Source: an uncultured Lachnospiraceae bacterium
GTDB lineage: Bacteria; Bacillota; Clostridia; Lachnospirales; Lachnospiraceae
Reading direction: 5' to 3'
DNA length: 64,000 bases
Assembly: GCA_951802115.1 (NCBI GenBank)
Contig: CATOPL010000017.1
Span: 1-64,000 of the forward strand
Every line of letters starts with the position of its first letter. The first letter of the stretch is position 1. Shown here piece after piece: positions 1 to 11,723 of the stretch. The notes under the pieces were generated by a model, which made no database searches, was not told the DNA's origin, and saw only the letters and a list, made by a program, of their open reading frames with translations. Made by a program: the position numbers and the translations under genes.

Positions 1-144
1 CTCGTACAAAATGCTGAGCAAACCGGCAGGACCGCGTTTCACAGCAGCCCCTGTTGTTTGCAGTCAAAGCAGGTATACTGACCAGACTACTTTTAAACAG
101 ATTATCCGATAAAATGTAATCCCAAACAGCTTTGGACGCATTGG

Positions 145-819
145 TTACTGCGCCTTGGCCGCCTGTTTTTCCTTGTAATGATGCGCATCTTCCAGCATCA
201 TATCTTTTACTTTCATCAGACGAATCTGGGTGGAACGCTCATTCTCATCCAGTTTCATCGTAATATATTTGATATTTGCCTGTGCCTGCGGGATGATTAC
301 ATGTTCCAGCGCGTTTACACGCCGACGGGTTTTTTCGATCTCCGTCGCCATAAGCTGACATGCTTTCTCCGTTTCTGCCAGGCGGAGCATCTCAGGCAGA
401 ACATCCGCCAGAGATTTGACCGCATCGTCCAGATCGCTGGAGGTAAAAGCAAAACCATAGGAATAGATGTCATTTTCATCTGCAGTCCTAGTCTTATATT
501 CAAAGACCGGAATATCCACACTCATGACATTCTTTTTATCTGTCTCCAGATAAACTTCCTGCTTGGGCGCCATCAGTGCGGTATGCAATGTTTCCTCGGA
601 CATGCCGGCTTTCGCCACGACAAAATTTTTGTTTGCCGCCTGGATACCTGCTTCCACTTTCTGGCGCAGCGCCATGTTTTCCCGCACCAGATCCAGAAAC
701 TGACGCATAAGTTCATCTCGTTTATCCTTCAGGAGCTTATGACCCTTCCTGGCCGTAGCCAGCTTTTTCTTCTGGCGGGTCAGCTCCATTCTGGTTGGGT
801 TCACCTGTGTAGCTGCCAA
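145..819 (-). CDS. ntpD: V-type ATP synthase subunit D
   Basis: Central-stalk subunit D of the V/A-type ATPase, the coiled-coil rotor shaft that turns inside the A3B3 head. The 224-residue length fits the family, the N-terminus has the family motif NPTRMELT (residues 7-14), and the N- and C-terminal thirds are heptad-rich helices. I chose a TTG start at 819: a strong GGAAGGAGG site lies just upstream, and the residues before the first ATG (MAATQVNP) match the family N-terminus. It is the last gene of the operon, separated from ntpB by a palindromic repeat. The 144 bases downstream to the window edge show no clear gene. Confidence 0.95.
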   Translation of the reverse strand: MAATQVNPTRMELTRQKKKLATARKGHKLLKDKRDELMRQFLDLVRENMALRQKVEAGIQAANKNFVVAKAGMSEETLHTALMAPKQEVYLETDKKNVMSVDIPVFEYKTRTADENDIYSYGFAFTSSDLDDAVKSLADVLPEMLRLAETEKACQLMATEIEKTRRRVNALEHVIIPQAQANIKYITMKLDENERSTQIRLMKVKDMMLEDAHHYKEKQAAKAQ

Positions 820-875
820 TCCGATCCCTCCTTCCTTTAAGTTCCGATACTATTTGTACAGTCAACACACAGCCT

Positions 876-944
876 GCCATGGGTTAACGTTATTTTCAGG
901 GCGCTAAAAGCGCAGCGGATCTGAAAGTAACATCTGCCCATGGC
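876..944. repeat. Intercistronic palindrome P1 between ntpB and ntpD
   Basis: An imperfect palindrome of about 70 bases. Outer arms are GCCATGGG (876-883) and CCCATGGC (937-944), next GTTATTTTCAG (889-899) and CTGAAAGTAAC (921-931), and at the centre GCGC/GCGC (901-913). Its right flank (TCTGCCCATG then GGCGTCCGG) is shared with the palindrome at 4168-4306, so it is one member of a repeat family. There is no T-run, so it is not a classical terminator. In the operon mRNA it would form a long hairpin just 3' of ntpB. Confidence 0.75.
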
Positions 945-962
945 CGGCGTCCGGTCCACTGC

Positions 963-2336
963 TTATTGTTTTCCGTAATAAAGATCCAGATATTTATCGT
1001 CGATACGTTTCAGCTCGGACCTCGGAAGGATGGAAAGAAGTTTCCAGCCGATGTTCAGCGTCTCTTCGATGTCACGGTCTGCCTGGAAGCCCTGAGATAC
1101 ATACTCTTTCTCGAACTCGTCTGCAAACTTCGCATAGATCAGGTCCATGTCGGAGAGCGCAGCTTCACCAAGAATCGTCATCAGCTCTTTTGCGTCTTTT
1201 CCACGCGCATAAGCGGCAAACAGCTGGTTCAGCGTATTGGAATGATCGCCTCTGGTCTTGCCTTCGCCGATACCCTTATCTTTCAGACGGGACAGAGACG
1301 GCAGTACGTCGATGGGCGGATTGACGCCCTTACGGTAAAGCTCACGGCTTAAGATCACCTGGCCCTCGGTGATATAACCGGTCAGGTCAGGGATCGGATG
1401 GGTCTTGTCATCCTCAGGCATGGTCAGAATCGGAAGCATGGTGATGGAGCCTTCTTTACCTTTCTGGCGTCCTGCACGCTCGTATAACTGAGCCAAATCG
1501 GTATACATGTATCCCGGATAACCGCGGCGTCCCGGAACCTCTTTGCGCGCTGCGGAAATCTCACGGAGTGCATCTGCGTAGTTGGTGATATCCGTCAGAA
1601 TAACCAGCACATGCATGTCTTTTTCAAATGCCAGATACTCGGCTGCGGTCAGAGCCATACGCGGAGTCGCAATACGCTCCACGGCCGGGTCATTTGCCAG
1701 ATTGACAAAGAGGACGGTACGGTCGATAGCACCGGTCTCCTTGAAGCTCTCCACGAAGAAGTTGGACTCCTCGAAGGTAATACCCATAGCGGCGAAGACA
1801 ACGGCGAAACGCTCATCTTTTCCGCGGACCTTCGCCTGTCTTGCGATCTGCGCCGCCAGCTGTGCATGGGGCAGACCGGACATGGAGAAGATCGGCAGCT
1901 TCTGGCCGCGGACCAGGGTGTTCAGTCCGTCGATAGCGGACACACCGGTCTGAATAAACTCGTTGGGGTAGCTTCTGGCTGCCGGGTTCATGGGCAGGCC
2001 GTTGATATCCATTCTCTTGTCCGGAAGTATCTCGGGACCGCCGTCAATGGGACGTCCCATACCGTCGAAGACGCGGCCCAGCATATCCTCAGATGCACCC
2101 AGCTCCACGCCTCTTCCCAGGAAACGTACTTTACTGTTGGAGAGGTTGATACCGGTGGAGCTCTCATAGAGCTGTACCATGGCGTCGCTTCCGTTTACCT
2201 CCAGCACCTTGCACCGGCGGATCTCACCATTGGCCAGCTCGATCTCGCCCAGCTCGTCGTAGGTAACGCCTTCCACGCCCTGTACCAGCATCAGCGGTCC
2301 GGCTACTTCCTGTATGGTTCTATACTCTTTCGGCAT
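963..2336 (-). CDS. ntpB: V-type ATP synthase subunit B
   Basis: Non-catalytic nucleotide-binding subunit of the A3B3 head. At 457 residues it matches the family length. It has the N-terminal beta-barrel (about 1-70) and a RecA-like core in which the Walker A loop is replaced by [10 protein letters not shown] (around residues 150-160), as usual for B subunits; the downstream [20 protein letters not shown] segment is typical of the family. The ATG directly abuts the TAA stop of ntpA (TAAATG), so A and B are probably translationally coupled and made in equal amounts. Confidence 0.97.
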   Translation of the reverse strand: MPKEYRTIQEVAGPLMLVQGVEGVTYDELGEIELANGEIRRCKVLEVNGSDAMVQLYESSTGINLSNSKVRFLGRGVELGASEDMLGRVFDGMGRPIDGGPEILPDKRMDINGLPMNPAARSYPNEFIQTGVSAIDGLNTLVRGQKLPIFSMSGLPHAQLAAQIARQAKVRGKDERFAVVFAAMGITFEESNFFVESFKETGAIDRTVLFVNLANDPAVERIATPRMALTAAEYLAFEKDMHVLVILTDITNYADALREISAARKEVPGRRGYPGYMYTDLAQLYERAGRQKGKEGSITMLPILTMPEDDKTHPIPDLTGYITEGQVILSRELYRKGVNPPIDVLPSLSRLKDKGIGEGKTRGDHSNTLNQLFAAYARGKDAKELMTILGEAALSDMDLIYAKFADEFEKEYVSQGFQADRDIEETLNIGWKLLSILPRSELKRIDDKYLDLYYGKQ

Positions 2337-4106
2337 TTAGAAGTCCTCCTTTCCGCATGCGTCCTTGATCTGGGATGCCAGTTCTTTCATGATCTTGTCG
2401 TACTCTGCATCCAGATTCTCTTCTGCCACATATTTATAACGTCCGATCTGCTCGCGGATCGGAAGATCGATCAGGCCTTTCACTCCTGCGCCGTTTTTGA
2501 GCGCCTCCATTGCCTGATCATAGTAAGCCAGCACCAGTTTCATCATCAGAAGCTGCTTCTTCAGTGAAGTGTAGGTGTCTACCTCATGGAAAGAGTTCTG
2601 ATGGAGGAAGTCCTCACGGATGGAGCGTGCTGCTTCCATCTTCAGACGGTCCGGTGCGGAAAGCGCATCCATACCAACCATCTGTACGATCTCATTTAAC
2701 TCTGCCTCTTCCTGCAGAAGGGACATCATGGACTGGCGTCCTGCCATCCACTCTTCGGATACGTTCTTGTCAAACCATCCGGAGATATTGTCCAGATACA
2801 GGGAGTAGCTGGTCAGCCAGTTGATGGCCGGGAAATGTCTCTTGTATGCAAGTGCGGAATCCAGACCCCAGAACACCTTGACGATACGCAGGGTTGCCTG
2901 GGAAACGGGCTCAGAGGTATCGCCGCCGGGCGGGGATACGGCTCCGATTACGGACAGAGCGCCTTCTCTTCCGTCTTTTCCAAGGTTGATCACGTGGCCG
3001 GCACGCTCATAGAACTGCGCCAGACGGGAACCCAGATATGCCGGGTAACCTTCCTCACCGGGCATCTCCTCCAGACGTCCGGACATCTCACGCAGAGCCT
3101 CTGCCCAGCGGGAAGTGGAGTCTGCCATCAGTGCCACAGAGTAACCCATATCACGGAAATACTCCGCAATCGTAATACCGGTATAGATGGATGCCTCACG
3201 GGCTGCCACCGGCATATCGGATGTATTGGCAATCAGAACGGTACGTTCCATCAGAGATTTTCCGGTCTTCGGGTCCTTCAGCTCAGGGAACTCGTTCAGA
3301 ACGTCGGTCATCTCGTTACCACGCTCACCGCAGCCGATATAGACTACGATGTCTGCCTCTGCCCATTTTGCCAGCTGATGCTGGATAACTGTCTTACCGC
3401 TTCCGAACGGTCCCGGTACGGCTGCCACACCGCCTTTTGCGATGGGGAAGAACATATCGACGACACGCTGTCCGGTGATCAGCGGCATGCTGGGCGGAAG
3501 TTTTTCCTTATACGGACGGCCTTTACGCACCGGCCATTTCTGCATCAGCGTCACATCTTTATCACCATCCGCAGTTGCAACCACTGCGATCACATCTTCT
3601 ACGGTAAATTCGCCTGCTTTGATCTCTTTGATCGTGCCCTGAATCCCATAAGGAATCATAATCCGCTGCTCTACTACTGCAGTTTCCTGTACCGTACCGA
3701 TAATATCTCCTGCTTCTACCACATCTCCTGCTTTGGCAGTCGGAACAAAGTTCCATTTCAGATCACGCTTCAGGGAGGGAACCTCCACACCGCGCTTTAA
3801 GTTATTGCCGCCTGATACCTTCATAATATCATCCAGCGGTCTCTGGATTCCATCATAGATGCTGGTGATCAGTCCCGGTCCAAGTTCCACGGACAGGGGC
3901 ATCTCGGTGGATTCCACCGGTTCGCCCGGTCCAAGACCGGCCGTCTCCTCGTACACCTGGATGGAAGCTTCATCCCCGTGCATCTCGATGATCTCACCGA
4001 TCAGGCGCTGCTTACTAACACGTACCACGTCAAACATGTTGGCATCGCGCATACCGGTAGCGATAACCAGAGGTCCCGCCACTTTTTTAATCGTGCCTTT
4101 ACTCAT
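2337..4106 (-). CDS. ntpA: V-type ATP synthase subunit A (catalytic)
   Basis: Catalytic subunit that hydrolyses or makes ATP in the A3B3 head. It has 589 residues, the usual size. The N-terminal barrel is followed by the bulge ('non-homologous') region of A subunits, then the Walker A motif GPFGSGKTV at residues 232-240 and the conserved segment [14 protein letters not shown] take ATG at 4106 (MSKGTIKKV) rather than the in-frame GTG at 4124, because family members begin close to this residue; the ribosome site is modest (GGGTG). The gene is preceded by a long palindromic repeat and coupled to ntpB downstream. Confidence 0.97.
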   Translation of the reverse strand: MSKGTIKKVAGPLVIATGMRDANMFDVVRVSKQRLIGEIIEMHGDEASIQVYEETAGLGPGEPVESTEMPLSVELGPGLITSIYDGIQRPLDDIMKVSGGNNLKRGVEVPSLKRDLKWNFVPTAKAGDVVEAGDIIGTVQETAVVEQRIMIPYGIQGTIKEIKAGEFTVEDVIAVVATADGDKDVTLMQKWPVRKGRPYKEKLPPSMPLITGQRVVDMFFPIAKGGVAAVPGPFGSGKTVIQHQLAKWAEADIVVYIGCGERGNEMTDVLNEFPELKDPKTGKSLMERTVLIANTSDMPVAAREASIYTGITIAEYFRDMGYSVALMADSTSRWAEALREMSGRLEEMPGEEGYPAYLGSRLAQFYERAGHVINLGKDGREGALSVIGAVSPPGGDTSEPVSQATLRIVKVFWGLDSALAYKRHFPAINWLTSYSLYLDNISGWFDKNVSEEWMAGRQSMMSLLQEEAELNEIVQMVGMDALSAPDRLKMEAARSIREDFLHQNSFHEVDTYTSLKKQLLMMKLVLAYYDQAMEALKNGAGVKGLIDLPIREQIGRYKYVAEENLDAEYDKIMKELASQIKDACGKEDF

Positions 4107-4167
4107 TTGAATGGATTCACCCACTTTCTTCTTTTTTATCGTCTCCTCATTCAGACGCCAGTACCAA

Positions 4168-4306
4168 GCCCGTTATGGGCTGATGTTCCTGCAGGACCCA
4201 TTGAAGGGCGCCGGTCCTTAGGGCGCGTCTTTTGCGCCCTTAGTACCGCTGCGTCCCTTCACTAAGCGCAAGCGGGGTCCGGAAGGAATATCTGCCCATG
4301 ACGGGC
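4168..4306. repeat. Intercistronic palindrome P2 between subunit F gene and ntpA
   Basis: A 139-base imperfect palindrome. The outer arms GCCCGTTATGGGC (4168-4180) and GCCCATGACGGGC (4294-4306) are near reverse complements and each can also fold alone. Inside them, GATGTTCCTGCAGGACCC pairs with GGGGTCCGGAAGGAATATC, and the centre is AGGGCGC (4220-4226) / GCGCCCT (4234-4240). The right part resembles P1 (TCTGCCCATG, GGCGTCCGG) and the core GGAAGGAATATCTG recurs exactly at 29530-29543. It lies in the leader of the ntpA-ntpB part of the operon mRNA. Confidence 0.8.
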
Positions 4307-4335
4307 GTCCGGCCAGCGCAAAATATCTCACAGAC

Positions 4336-4656
4336 TTAATTATCTCCGAACAGTATATCAGACCCTACCGCCTGTTCCACGGATTTCTTCACGCCCATAA
4401 TGCCAGCGCCCGTATTTCCGGATACACCCGGAATCTGGATGATAGCCGGAAGCACCTGCTCCTGATACCGGCTGATCTCATGCTTCAGTTCTGCCGCCAG
4501 TGCCTCGGTAATATAGATCACCGCATAATCACCTTCTGCAATTCTCCGAAGAAGCTTCTCTCCTTCCTGGGTATCGGATACCGGAAATGTATCCAGTCCC
4601 AGCGCGGCAAAACCATAGATGCTGTCGTACGCGCCGATTGCTGCTATCTTATACAT
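4336..4656 (-). CDS. V-type ATP synthase subunit F
   Basis: Small central-stalk subunit (106 residues; called NtpG in Enterococcus hirae) that binds subunit D and modulates ATPase activity. The Rossmann-like alternating beta/alpha pattern starts with MYKIAAIGAYDSIYGFAALG, and the segment YAVIYITEALA fits the family. It overlaps the 3' end of the subunit C gene by 8 bases (4649-4656), indicating tight coupling. A long palindrome separates it from ntpA. Confidence 0.93.
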   Translation of the reverse strand: MYKIAAIGAYDSIYGFAALGLDTFPVSDTQEGEKLLRRIAEGDYAVIYITEALAAELKHEISRYQEQVLPAIIQIPGVSGNTGAGIMGVKKSVEQAVGSDILFGDN

Positions 4657-5620
4657 ACATTTCCCTTACCCTTTCCCGGATGGAATCATCTGATAAGCCG
4701 TTCTGCTTACAGGTAAGTATGATCCTTACCGTCTTGATCTCATTTTCCCTTGCAATTACATAGGCTACCAGAGGCCCAACGGAAAATGGATTGGACTTCT
4801 GGGGTTTGATGGTCTGGATAATCCGGTTGTCGCACCAGCGCTCAAATGCCGAAGGAGATTCCTTCAGCGCTTCCGCGCCCTCCGCATATCCGTTCCCGTT
4901 CAGATATTCGATAATAGAATCCATGCCTGCCAGAGCCGCATGCGCCAGACTGTCGATATTAAGCGTATCGCAGGGCGCCATGGCGCGTTTCATGAATTCC
5001 AGTGTCTTAGCGGTCTTTGACGCTCTTACGGCAATCTTGATATTGGCTACCGCCACCGTAGACTCTGCATAATCGCGGATGATATCGTCCGCAGCTCTTC
5101 TGCCTGCCTCCTTGATGGCTTCCATGGTGGCACGATCAATGATCACATCACAGAGCTGTCCGTCTCCCGAATGGAGCAGTGTGTCCACCGCCTCTTCTGC
5201 CGCCGCCTGCATATTTTCCGGCAGCGCCCGGTAGTCTTTCTCTCTGACGATACGCACCAGCTCCTCTTTCGGAACAGGCGTGCCCTCATAAAAGATATTC
5301 GCACCGCTTTTGCCGGTACAAACTTCCTTTACTGCAGCTTTCAGGTTATGGAACCAGCTTGCATAGGACAGGACATCAAAAACCTCCATATCCACATGCA
5401 TCTCGCCGATGGTTTCCCATATTTTCTCCCGTTCTCTTGTCAGGATGGCATCGGCGTCCATGGGCACATCCGCTCCGCCCCAGCCTCTCTCCTGCAGAAA
5501 CCGAAGAGCCGCCTCATCATCCTTACAGGCGATAAGCTGCTCAATCGTAGAAGAGGAAAACAGAGATACTTCCAAAGCACGGATTCGCGCAACCGCATAG
5601 GCATATTGTGTTTTAGACAT
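4649..5620 (-). CDS. ntpC: V-type ATP synthase subunit C
   Basis: Subunit C (equivalent to eukaryotic V-ATPase subunit d), the funnel-shaped all-helical adaptor joining the central stalk to the membrane rotor ring. It has 323 residues, within the family range. The N-terminus YAYAVARIRALE and the C-terminal segment KSNPFSVGPLVAYVIARE are typical. It starts with ATG at 5620 behind a GGAGGG site and overlaps the subunit F gene. Confidence 0.93.
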   Translation of the reverse strand: MSKTQYAYAVARIRALEVSLFSSSTIEQLIACKDDEAALRFLQERGWGGADVPMDADAILTREREKIWETIGEMHVDMEVFDVLSYASWFHNLKAAVKEVCTGKSGANIFYEGTPVPKEELVRIVREKDYRALPENMQAAAEEAVDTLLHSGDGQLCDVIIDRATMEAIKEAGRRAADDIIRDYAESTVAVANIKIAVRASKTAKTLEFMKRAMAPCDTLNIDSLAHAALAGMDSIIEYLNGNGYAEGAEALKESPSAFERWCDNRIIQTIKPQKSNPFSVGPLVAYVIARENEIKTVRIILTCKQNGLSDDSIRERVREMYV

Positions 5621-5650
5621 TAAAACCCTCCTTTTCGGCGAACCGGCTTC

Positions 5651-6244
5651 TTATGAAAATAAGATCGCATTTACTTTGTCCTGAAGCTGATCTTTCTTTG
5701 CATCGAACAGTGCTTTCAGAGTACAGTTCTCTTCTACGCCGCCATAGGCAAGAATAAAACCGTCTGCGATCGCTTTTGGTTCCTTTTTCAGAACCAGGCT
5801 TCCGCCCTTCTCCCTTGCGGCCGCTTTCACCTTCTTCTCGAAGTCAGCCGGCATCCTGGCAAGATCTTCCGCAGAGAAATAAATCTCTCCTTCTTCCGCC
5901 AGCACATAGGTTTTCAATATTTTTTCCAGAGTCAGGAAATAGCTCTGTGCATCCTTTTTCTTCAGAGTCACATAGGCTTCTTCGATCACTTCAGCAATGA
6001 TCTCCTGTTTTGCCCGCAGGAGTGCCGTCCTTCTCTGCTGTTCTGCAGAGGACTTTACACGTCCTTCATAGTTCACCTTCATAGCGGCATTTTTCTGAGC
6101 CGCCTCGGATTCCATAGCCGCACATGCCTCTTCCGCCTCTGCGAGAACCGCTTCCGCTTCCTTCTGTGCCGCTTCCAGCCTTCTGGCTGCGGAGGCTTTT
6201 GCTTCTTCCTGAATCTGGTCCGTAATCTTTTCCAATCCGGTCAT
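5651..6244 (-). CDS. ntpE: V-type ATP synthase subunit E
   Basis: Peripheral-stalk subunit E (197 residues), which pairs with the G/H subunit to hold the catalytic head static. The first 110 residues form a long alanine/glutamate-rich coiled coil, followed by a small mixed alpha/beta C-terminal domain ending in FDAKKDQLQDKVNAILFS. Operon position between K and C is the standard clostridial order. Confidence 0.92.
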   Translation of the reverse strand: MTGLEKITDQIQEEAKASAARRLEAAQKEAEAVLAEAEEACAAMESEAAQKNAAMKVNYEGRVKSSAEQQRRTALLRAKQEIIAEVIEEAYVTLKKKDAQSYFLTLEKILKTYVLAEEGEIYFSAEDLARMPADFEKKVKAAAREKGGSLVLKKEPKAIADGFILAYGGVEENCTLKALFDAKKDQLQDKVNAILFS

Positions 6245-6295
6245 TCTAAAGCTCTCCTTCTTACAATTTGTTCGTTGTCAACAGGCTTTCCGCTC

Positions 6296-8799
<2,504 letters not shown>

Positions 8800-8838
8800 A
8801 TCCACATCCCTCCTTTTTTCTTAAATTTCTCTTTCCGC

Positions 8839-9147
8839 TCAGACAAGCGCGGAAATGATCGCTTCCACAGCTTCCTGCTTTTTGGGAACGATCAGTTCTT
8901 TCAGAGCCTCAATCTCTTTATTGGCTTCTTTAGACGCTTCTTCCAGCTGTACATCTCCCTCTGTCCGAGCCGCCTGCATGGTCTCCTGGCTTACAGACCT
9001 TACTTTCTGAGCAGTATCGTCTCTCATAGCCTGCGCTTTTACTTTTGCCTCTTCAAGAACCGAGGCTGCCTTGGCATCCGCTTCTCTGATGATTTCATCC
9101 GCTTTTGCCTCCGCAGCCTTTACTGACTTTAAAGTCTCTTCTAACAC
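8839..9147 (-). CDS. V-type ATP synthase subunit G/H (peripheral stalk)
   Basis: A 102-residue, almost wholly coiled-coil protein rich in Ala, Glu and Lys, first in the operon. It matches the small peripheral-stalk subunit (G/H; NtpF in E. hirae) that pairs with subunit E. The start appears to be GTG at 9147 behind GAGGTGG; no in-frame ATG is close. Sequence complexity is low, so the assignment rests mostly on gene order and length. Confidence 0.85.
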   Translation of the reverse strand: MLEETLKSVKAAEAKADEIIREADAKAASVLEEAKVKAQAMRDDTAQKVRSVSQETMQAARTEGDVQLEEASKEANKEIEALKELIVPKKQEAVEAIISALV

Positions 9148-9263
9148 CGTTTCACCACCTCACTGTAATGGATTGAATTGTACAGCCATATTTCTGAAGC
9201 GAATCCAGATCATTTTTTCCACCAATCTTCCCTCACGCTGCATGGCCTAACATTTTCTACCAC

Positions 9264-9292
9264 ATTATAACACCTTTTTTTTGCAACTTCAA
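9264..9292 (-). promoter_or_regulatory. Promoter of the V-ATPase operon
   Basis: On the minus strand TTGAAG (9287-9292) and TATAAT (9264-9269) are 17 bases apart, an SigA-type promoter about 115 bases before the first ATPase gene. It starts immediately after the terminator of the preceding operon. Confidence 0.75.
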
Positions 9293-9293
9293 C

Positions 9294-9324
9294 AAAAAAG
9301 CTGACGCTAAAGCAGATTGTCAGC
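9294..9324 (-). terminator. Terminator of the dCMP deaminase operon
   Basis: On the minus strand GCTGAC (9319-9324) and GTCAGC (9300-9305) form a stem followed by TTTTTT (9294-9299). This is an intrinsic terminator 60 bases after the deaminase stop, separating that operon from the ATPase promoter. Confidence 0.85.
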
Positions 9325-9384
9325 CAGATTCAAAGCGTTGTTCTCAAAGCTTCTCCGCTTCCTGCAAGTTTGATATATGAAGTA

Positions 9385-9870
9385 TTATACTTCCAGAAAA
9401 ATCGTTTTATGACTTTTATGATACGGAGTCATTTTAACACCTGCCGCCTGAAGCATGCGCTTGGACGCAATGTTGGCAGGTGTCCCGTTATATTTATCAT
9501 CCGCATAGACCAGTTCCCGAATTCCGGACTGAATGATTGCTTTGGCACATTCATTGCATGGAAACAGAGTTACATAGATCTTCGTTCCTTCCAGACTTCC
9601 CCCCCGGTAATTCAGAATTGCATTCAGTTCACTATGCGTCACATAGGCATATTTACTGTCATACATCTCACCTTCCCGCTTCCAGGGAAATTCATCGTCA
9701 TCACAGCCAGTCGGAAATCCGTTGTACCCCATAGATAATATCTTATTCTCCTGACTGACAATACATGCGCCTACCTGCGTACTTGGATCCTTGGAACGCA
9801 TGGCGGACAGATACGCGATTCCCATAAAATACTCGTCCCATGATATGTAGTCTGTTCTTTTTCCACTCAT
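9385..9870 (-). CDS. Deoxycytidylate (dCMP) deaminase
   Basis: Zinc enzyme that deaminates dCMP to dUMP for thymidylate synthesis. The zinc motifs are visible as HSELNAI (His plus catalytic Glu) and PCNECAKAII (two Cys). I place the start at ATG 9870 (MSGKRTDYISWDEYF, 161 residues) behind a G-rich site, because the longer frame upstream runs into upp and the family begins here. It follows upp, so both act in pyrimidine salvage. The gene is the last in its operon; a terminator lies at 9294-9324. Confidence 0.93.
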   Translation of the reverse strand: MSGKRTDYISWDEYFMGIAYLSAMRSKDPSTQVGACIVSQENKILSMGYNGFPTGCDDDEFPWKREGEMYDSKYAYVTHSELNAILNYRGGSLEGTKIYVTLFPCNECAKAIIQSGIRELVYADDKYNGTPANIASKRMLQAAGVKMTPYHKSHKTIFLEV

Positions 9871-9901
9871 CTTATCCCCCCGCGCAAAATCTTCATTTCG
9901 T

Positions 9902-10531
9902 TTACTTTGTTCCAAAAATCCGGTCACCGGCATCACCAAGGCCAGGCACAATATATCCGATCTCATTCAGCCGCTCATCCATGGCGCCGATGTAAAGATC
10001 CACATCCGGATGATCTTTCTGCATCCGTTCTATTCCTTCCGGAGCACCAATGATACACATAAAGCGAATGTTTTTTACTCCTTTTTCTTTCATCATGCTG
10101 ATCGCCGCCGATGCGGAACCTCCAGTCGCCAGCATGGGGTCCACTACAAACACGTCGCGTTCCGCACAGTCTTTTGGAAGCTTACAGTAATATTCCACCG
10201 GCTCCAGCGTCTGTTCATTGCGGTACAAACCAATATGTCCTACCTTTGCCGCAGGTATCATCGTAAGCATCCCGTCCACCATGCCAAGGCCTGCACGCAG
10301 AATCGGAACCACTGCAAGCTTTTTTCCCTCCAGCTCTTTCGCCGTCATCCGGCAGATGGGAGTCTCAATCTCCACATCGACAAGCTTCAGGTTCCGGGTC
10401 GCTTCAAAACACATCAGCATTGCAATCTCGCCGATCATCTGGCGAAAATCCTTGGAACCGGTTTCTTTTCTGCGGATAATACCGATCTTGTGCTGAATCA
10501 GCGGATGCTCCATAATCACTGTTTTTGCCAT
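9902..10531 (-). CDS. upp: Uracil phosphoribosyltransferase
   Basis: Converts uracil and PRPP to UMP in pyrimidine salvage. The 209-residue length is standard. The PRPP-binding loop [15 protein letters not shown] is intact, and the uracil-binding C-terminal segment ([18 protein letters not shown]) is present. It sits 31 bases upstream of the dCMP deaminase start and downstream of the Sua5-type gene on the same strand, probably one transcript. Confidence 0.97.
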   Translation of the reverse strand: MAKTVIMEHPLIQHKIGIIRRKETGSKDFRQMIGEIAMLMCFEATRNLKLVDVEIETPICRMTAKELEGKKLAVVPILRAGLGMVDGMLTMIPAAKVGHIGLYRNEQTLEPVEYYCKLPKDCAERDVFVVDPMLATGGSASAAISMMKEKGVKNIRFMCIIGAPEGIERMQKDHPDVDLYIGAMDERLNEIGYIVPGLGDAGDRIFGTK

Positions 10532-10611
10532 TTTGTTTTACCTCCAGTTAAATTTCCGCGTTCCTTCCGGAATAGCGGCTTTAAGCGTGTTTATAAATTC
10601 CTTCCCTGCCC

Positions 10612-11661
10612 TTATTCGGATATATCTATTTTCCTGTGTCCCGCCGCCTTTAAAAGCCGGTTCATGATCGCCTGTCCCAGTTCCGGCGACTCAAAAGACT
10701 CGGAATAAATCTGCTCCGTTCCATCTTCGTCAAACTCCCTCAGAATCGAGAACAAATGACTGGCAATAGACAACTCATCCTTTCTGCTGCCAATGCATTT
10801 TACATTGCCACAGAAATACCGCTCCCTGGTCTCTTCTGTACAGATAATACCGGTCCTTTCTGAATCAGCACATTTTCTATTTATATAAGAAACAACCCCT
10901 TCCAACGGGCCTTCTACAATCTGAAGCTTTGCCCGGGGCGCATAATGACGGTATTTCATTCCCGGAGCTTTGGGGGATAAAGAGGAATCCTCTGCGATAA
11001 GCCCCTGATCTATTTCTGCCCTTCCCGCGACCCCGCGAATCATCGAAAGTGTAATATATCCCGGTCTTAAAATCACCGGACACTCTTCCGTCAGATCCAC
11101 AATCGTCGATTCCAGACCAATACGCACCGGACCGCCGTCCAGAATCATCGGTATTCGGCCATTCATATCTTCATATACATGCTGCGCGGTCGTAGGACTT
11201 GGCCGACCGGAAACATTGGCGCTGGGAGCCGCGATATATCCGCCGCCCCGGCGGATCAGCTCCCGGGCGATTTCGTCTGAGGGCATACGGACCGCCACGG
11301 TGGAAAGACCGCCGGTCGTTCCCGGTGGAACGCATTCTTTCTTATCAAAGATCATTGTCAGCGGCCCGGGCCAGAAGGCCCCGGCAAGCATCCTGGCCTC
11401 CGCCGGAACCGTCTTTACAATCCCTTCCAGCGCTTCCATATCCGCAATATGAACAATCAGCGGATTATCCGACGGACGGCCTTTGGCCGCATAAATCTTC
11501 TGCGCTGCTTCTTCATTCAGTGCATCTGCTCCCAGCCCGTATACTGTCTCCGTCGGGAAAGCTACCAGAGCGCCAAGGCGGAGAAGTTCTCCGGCCCGTT
11601 CCATGACAGAGTCCGAAATATGCGCTCTGTCTATACTGATCAGTTCTGTCTGCAATTTCAA
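10612..11661 (-). CDS. ywlC: L-threonylcarbamoyladenylate synthase (Sua5/YrdC/YwlC type)
   Basis: Makes threonylcarbamoyl-AMP for the universal t6A37 modification of ANN-decoding tRNAs. The N-terminal YrdC domain (about 15-205) has the KGRPSDNPLIVHI and PSANVSGRPSPT motifs, and a C-terminal Sua5 domain of about 110 residues follows (total 349 residues, the long Sua5 form). The start is TTG at 11661 behind AGAGGA; no nearby in-frame ATG matches the family N-terminus (KLQTELISID). First gene of a probable three-gene operon with upp and dCMP deaminase. Confidence 0.93.
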   Translation of the reverse strand: MKLQTELISIDRAHISDSVMERAGELLRLGALVAFPTETVYGLGADALNEEAAQKIYAAKGRPSDNPLIVHIADMEALEGIVKTVPAEARMLAGAFWPGPLTMIFDKKECVPPGTTGGLSTVAVRMPSDEIARELIRRGGGYIAAPSANVSGRPSPTTAQHVYEDMNGRIPMILDGGPVRIGLESTIVDLTEECPVILRPGYITLSMIRGVAGRAEIDQGLIAEDSSLSPKAPGMKYRHYAPRAKLQIVEGPLEGVVSYINRKCADSERTGIICTEETRERYFCGNVKCIGSRKDELSIASHLFSILREFDEDGTEQIYSESFESPELGQAIMNRLLKAAGHRKIDISE

Positions 11662-11723
11662 CCATTCCTCTTTTCATAGTCTGGCTTTTTTACGTTTTTC
11701 AATGTCTAAAAGCATATAATATT

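Noticed and set aside
178-840. 220-codon frame on the plus strand opposite subunit D
   Set aside because: Fully antisense to ntpD and without any recognisable motif; a shadow frame.
1611-2567. 318-codon plus-strand frame over ntpB/ntpA
   Set aside because: Antisense to two certain V-ATPase genes and spans their junction; no family features.
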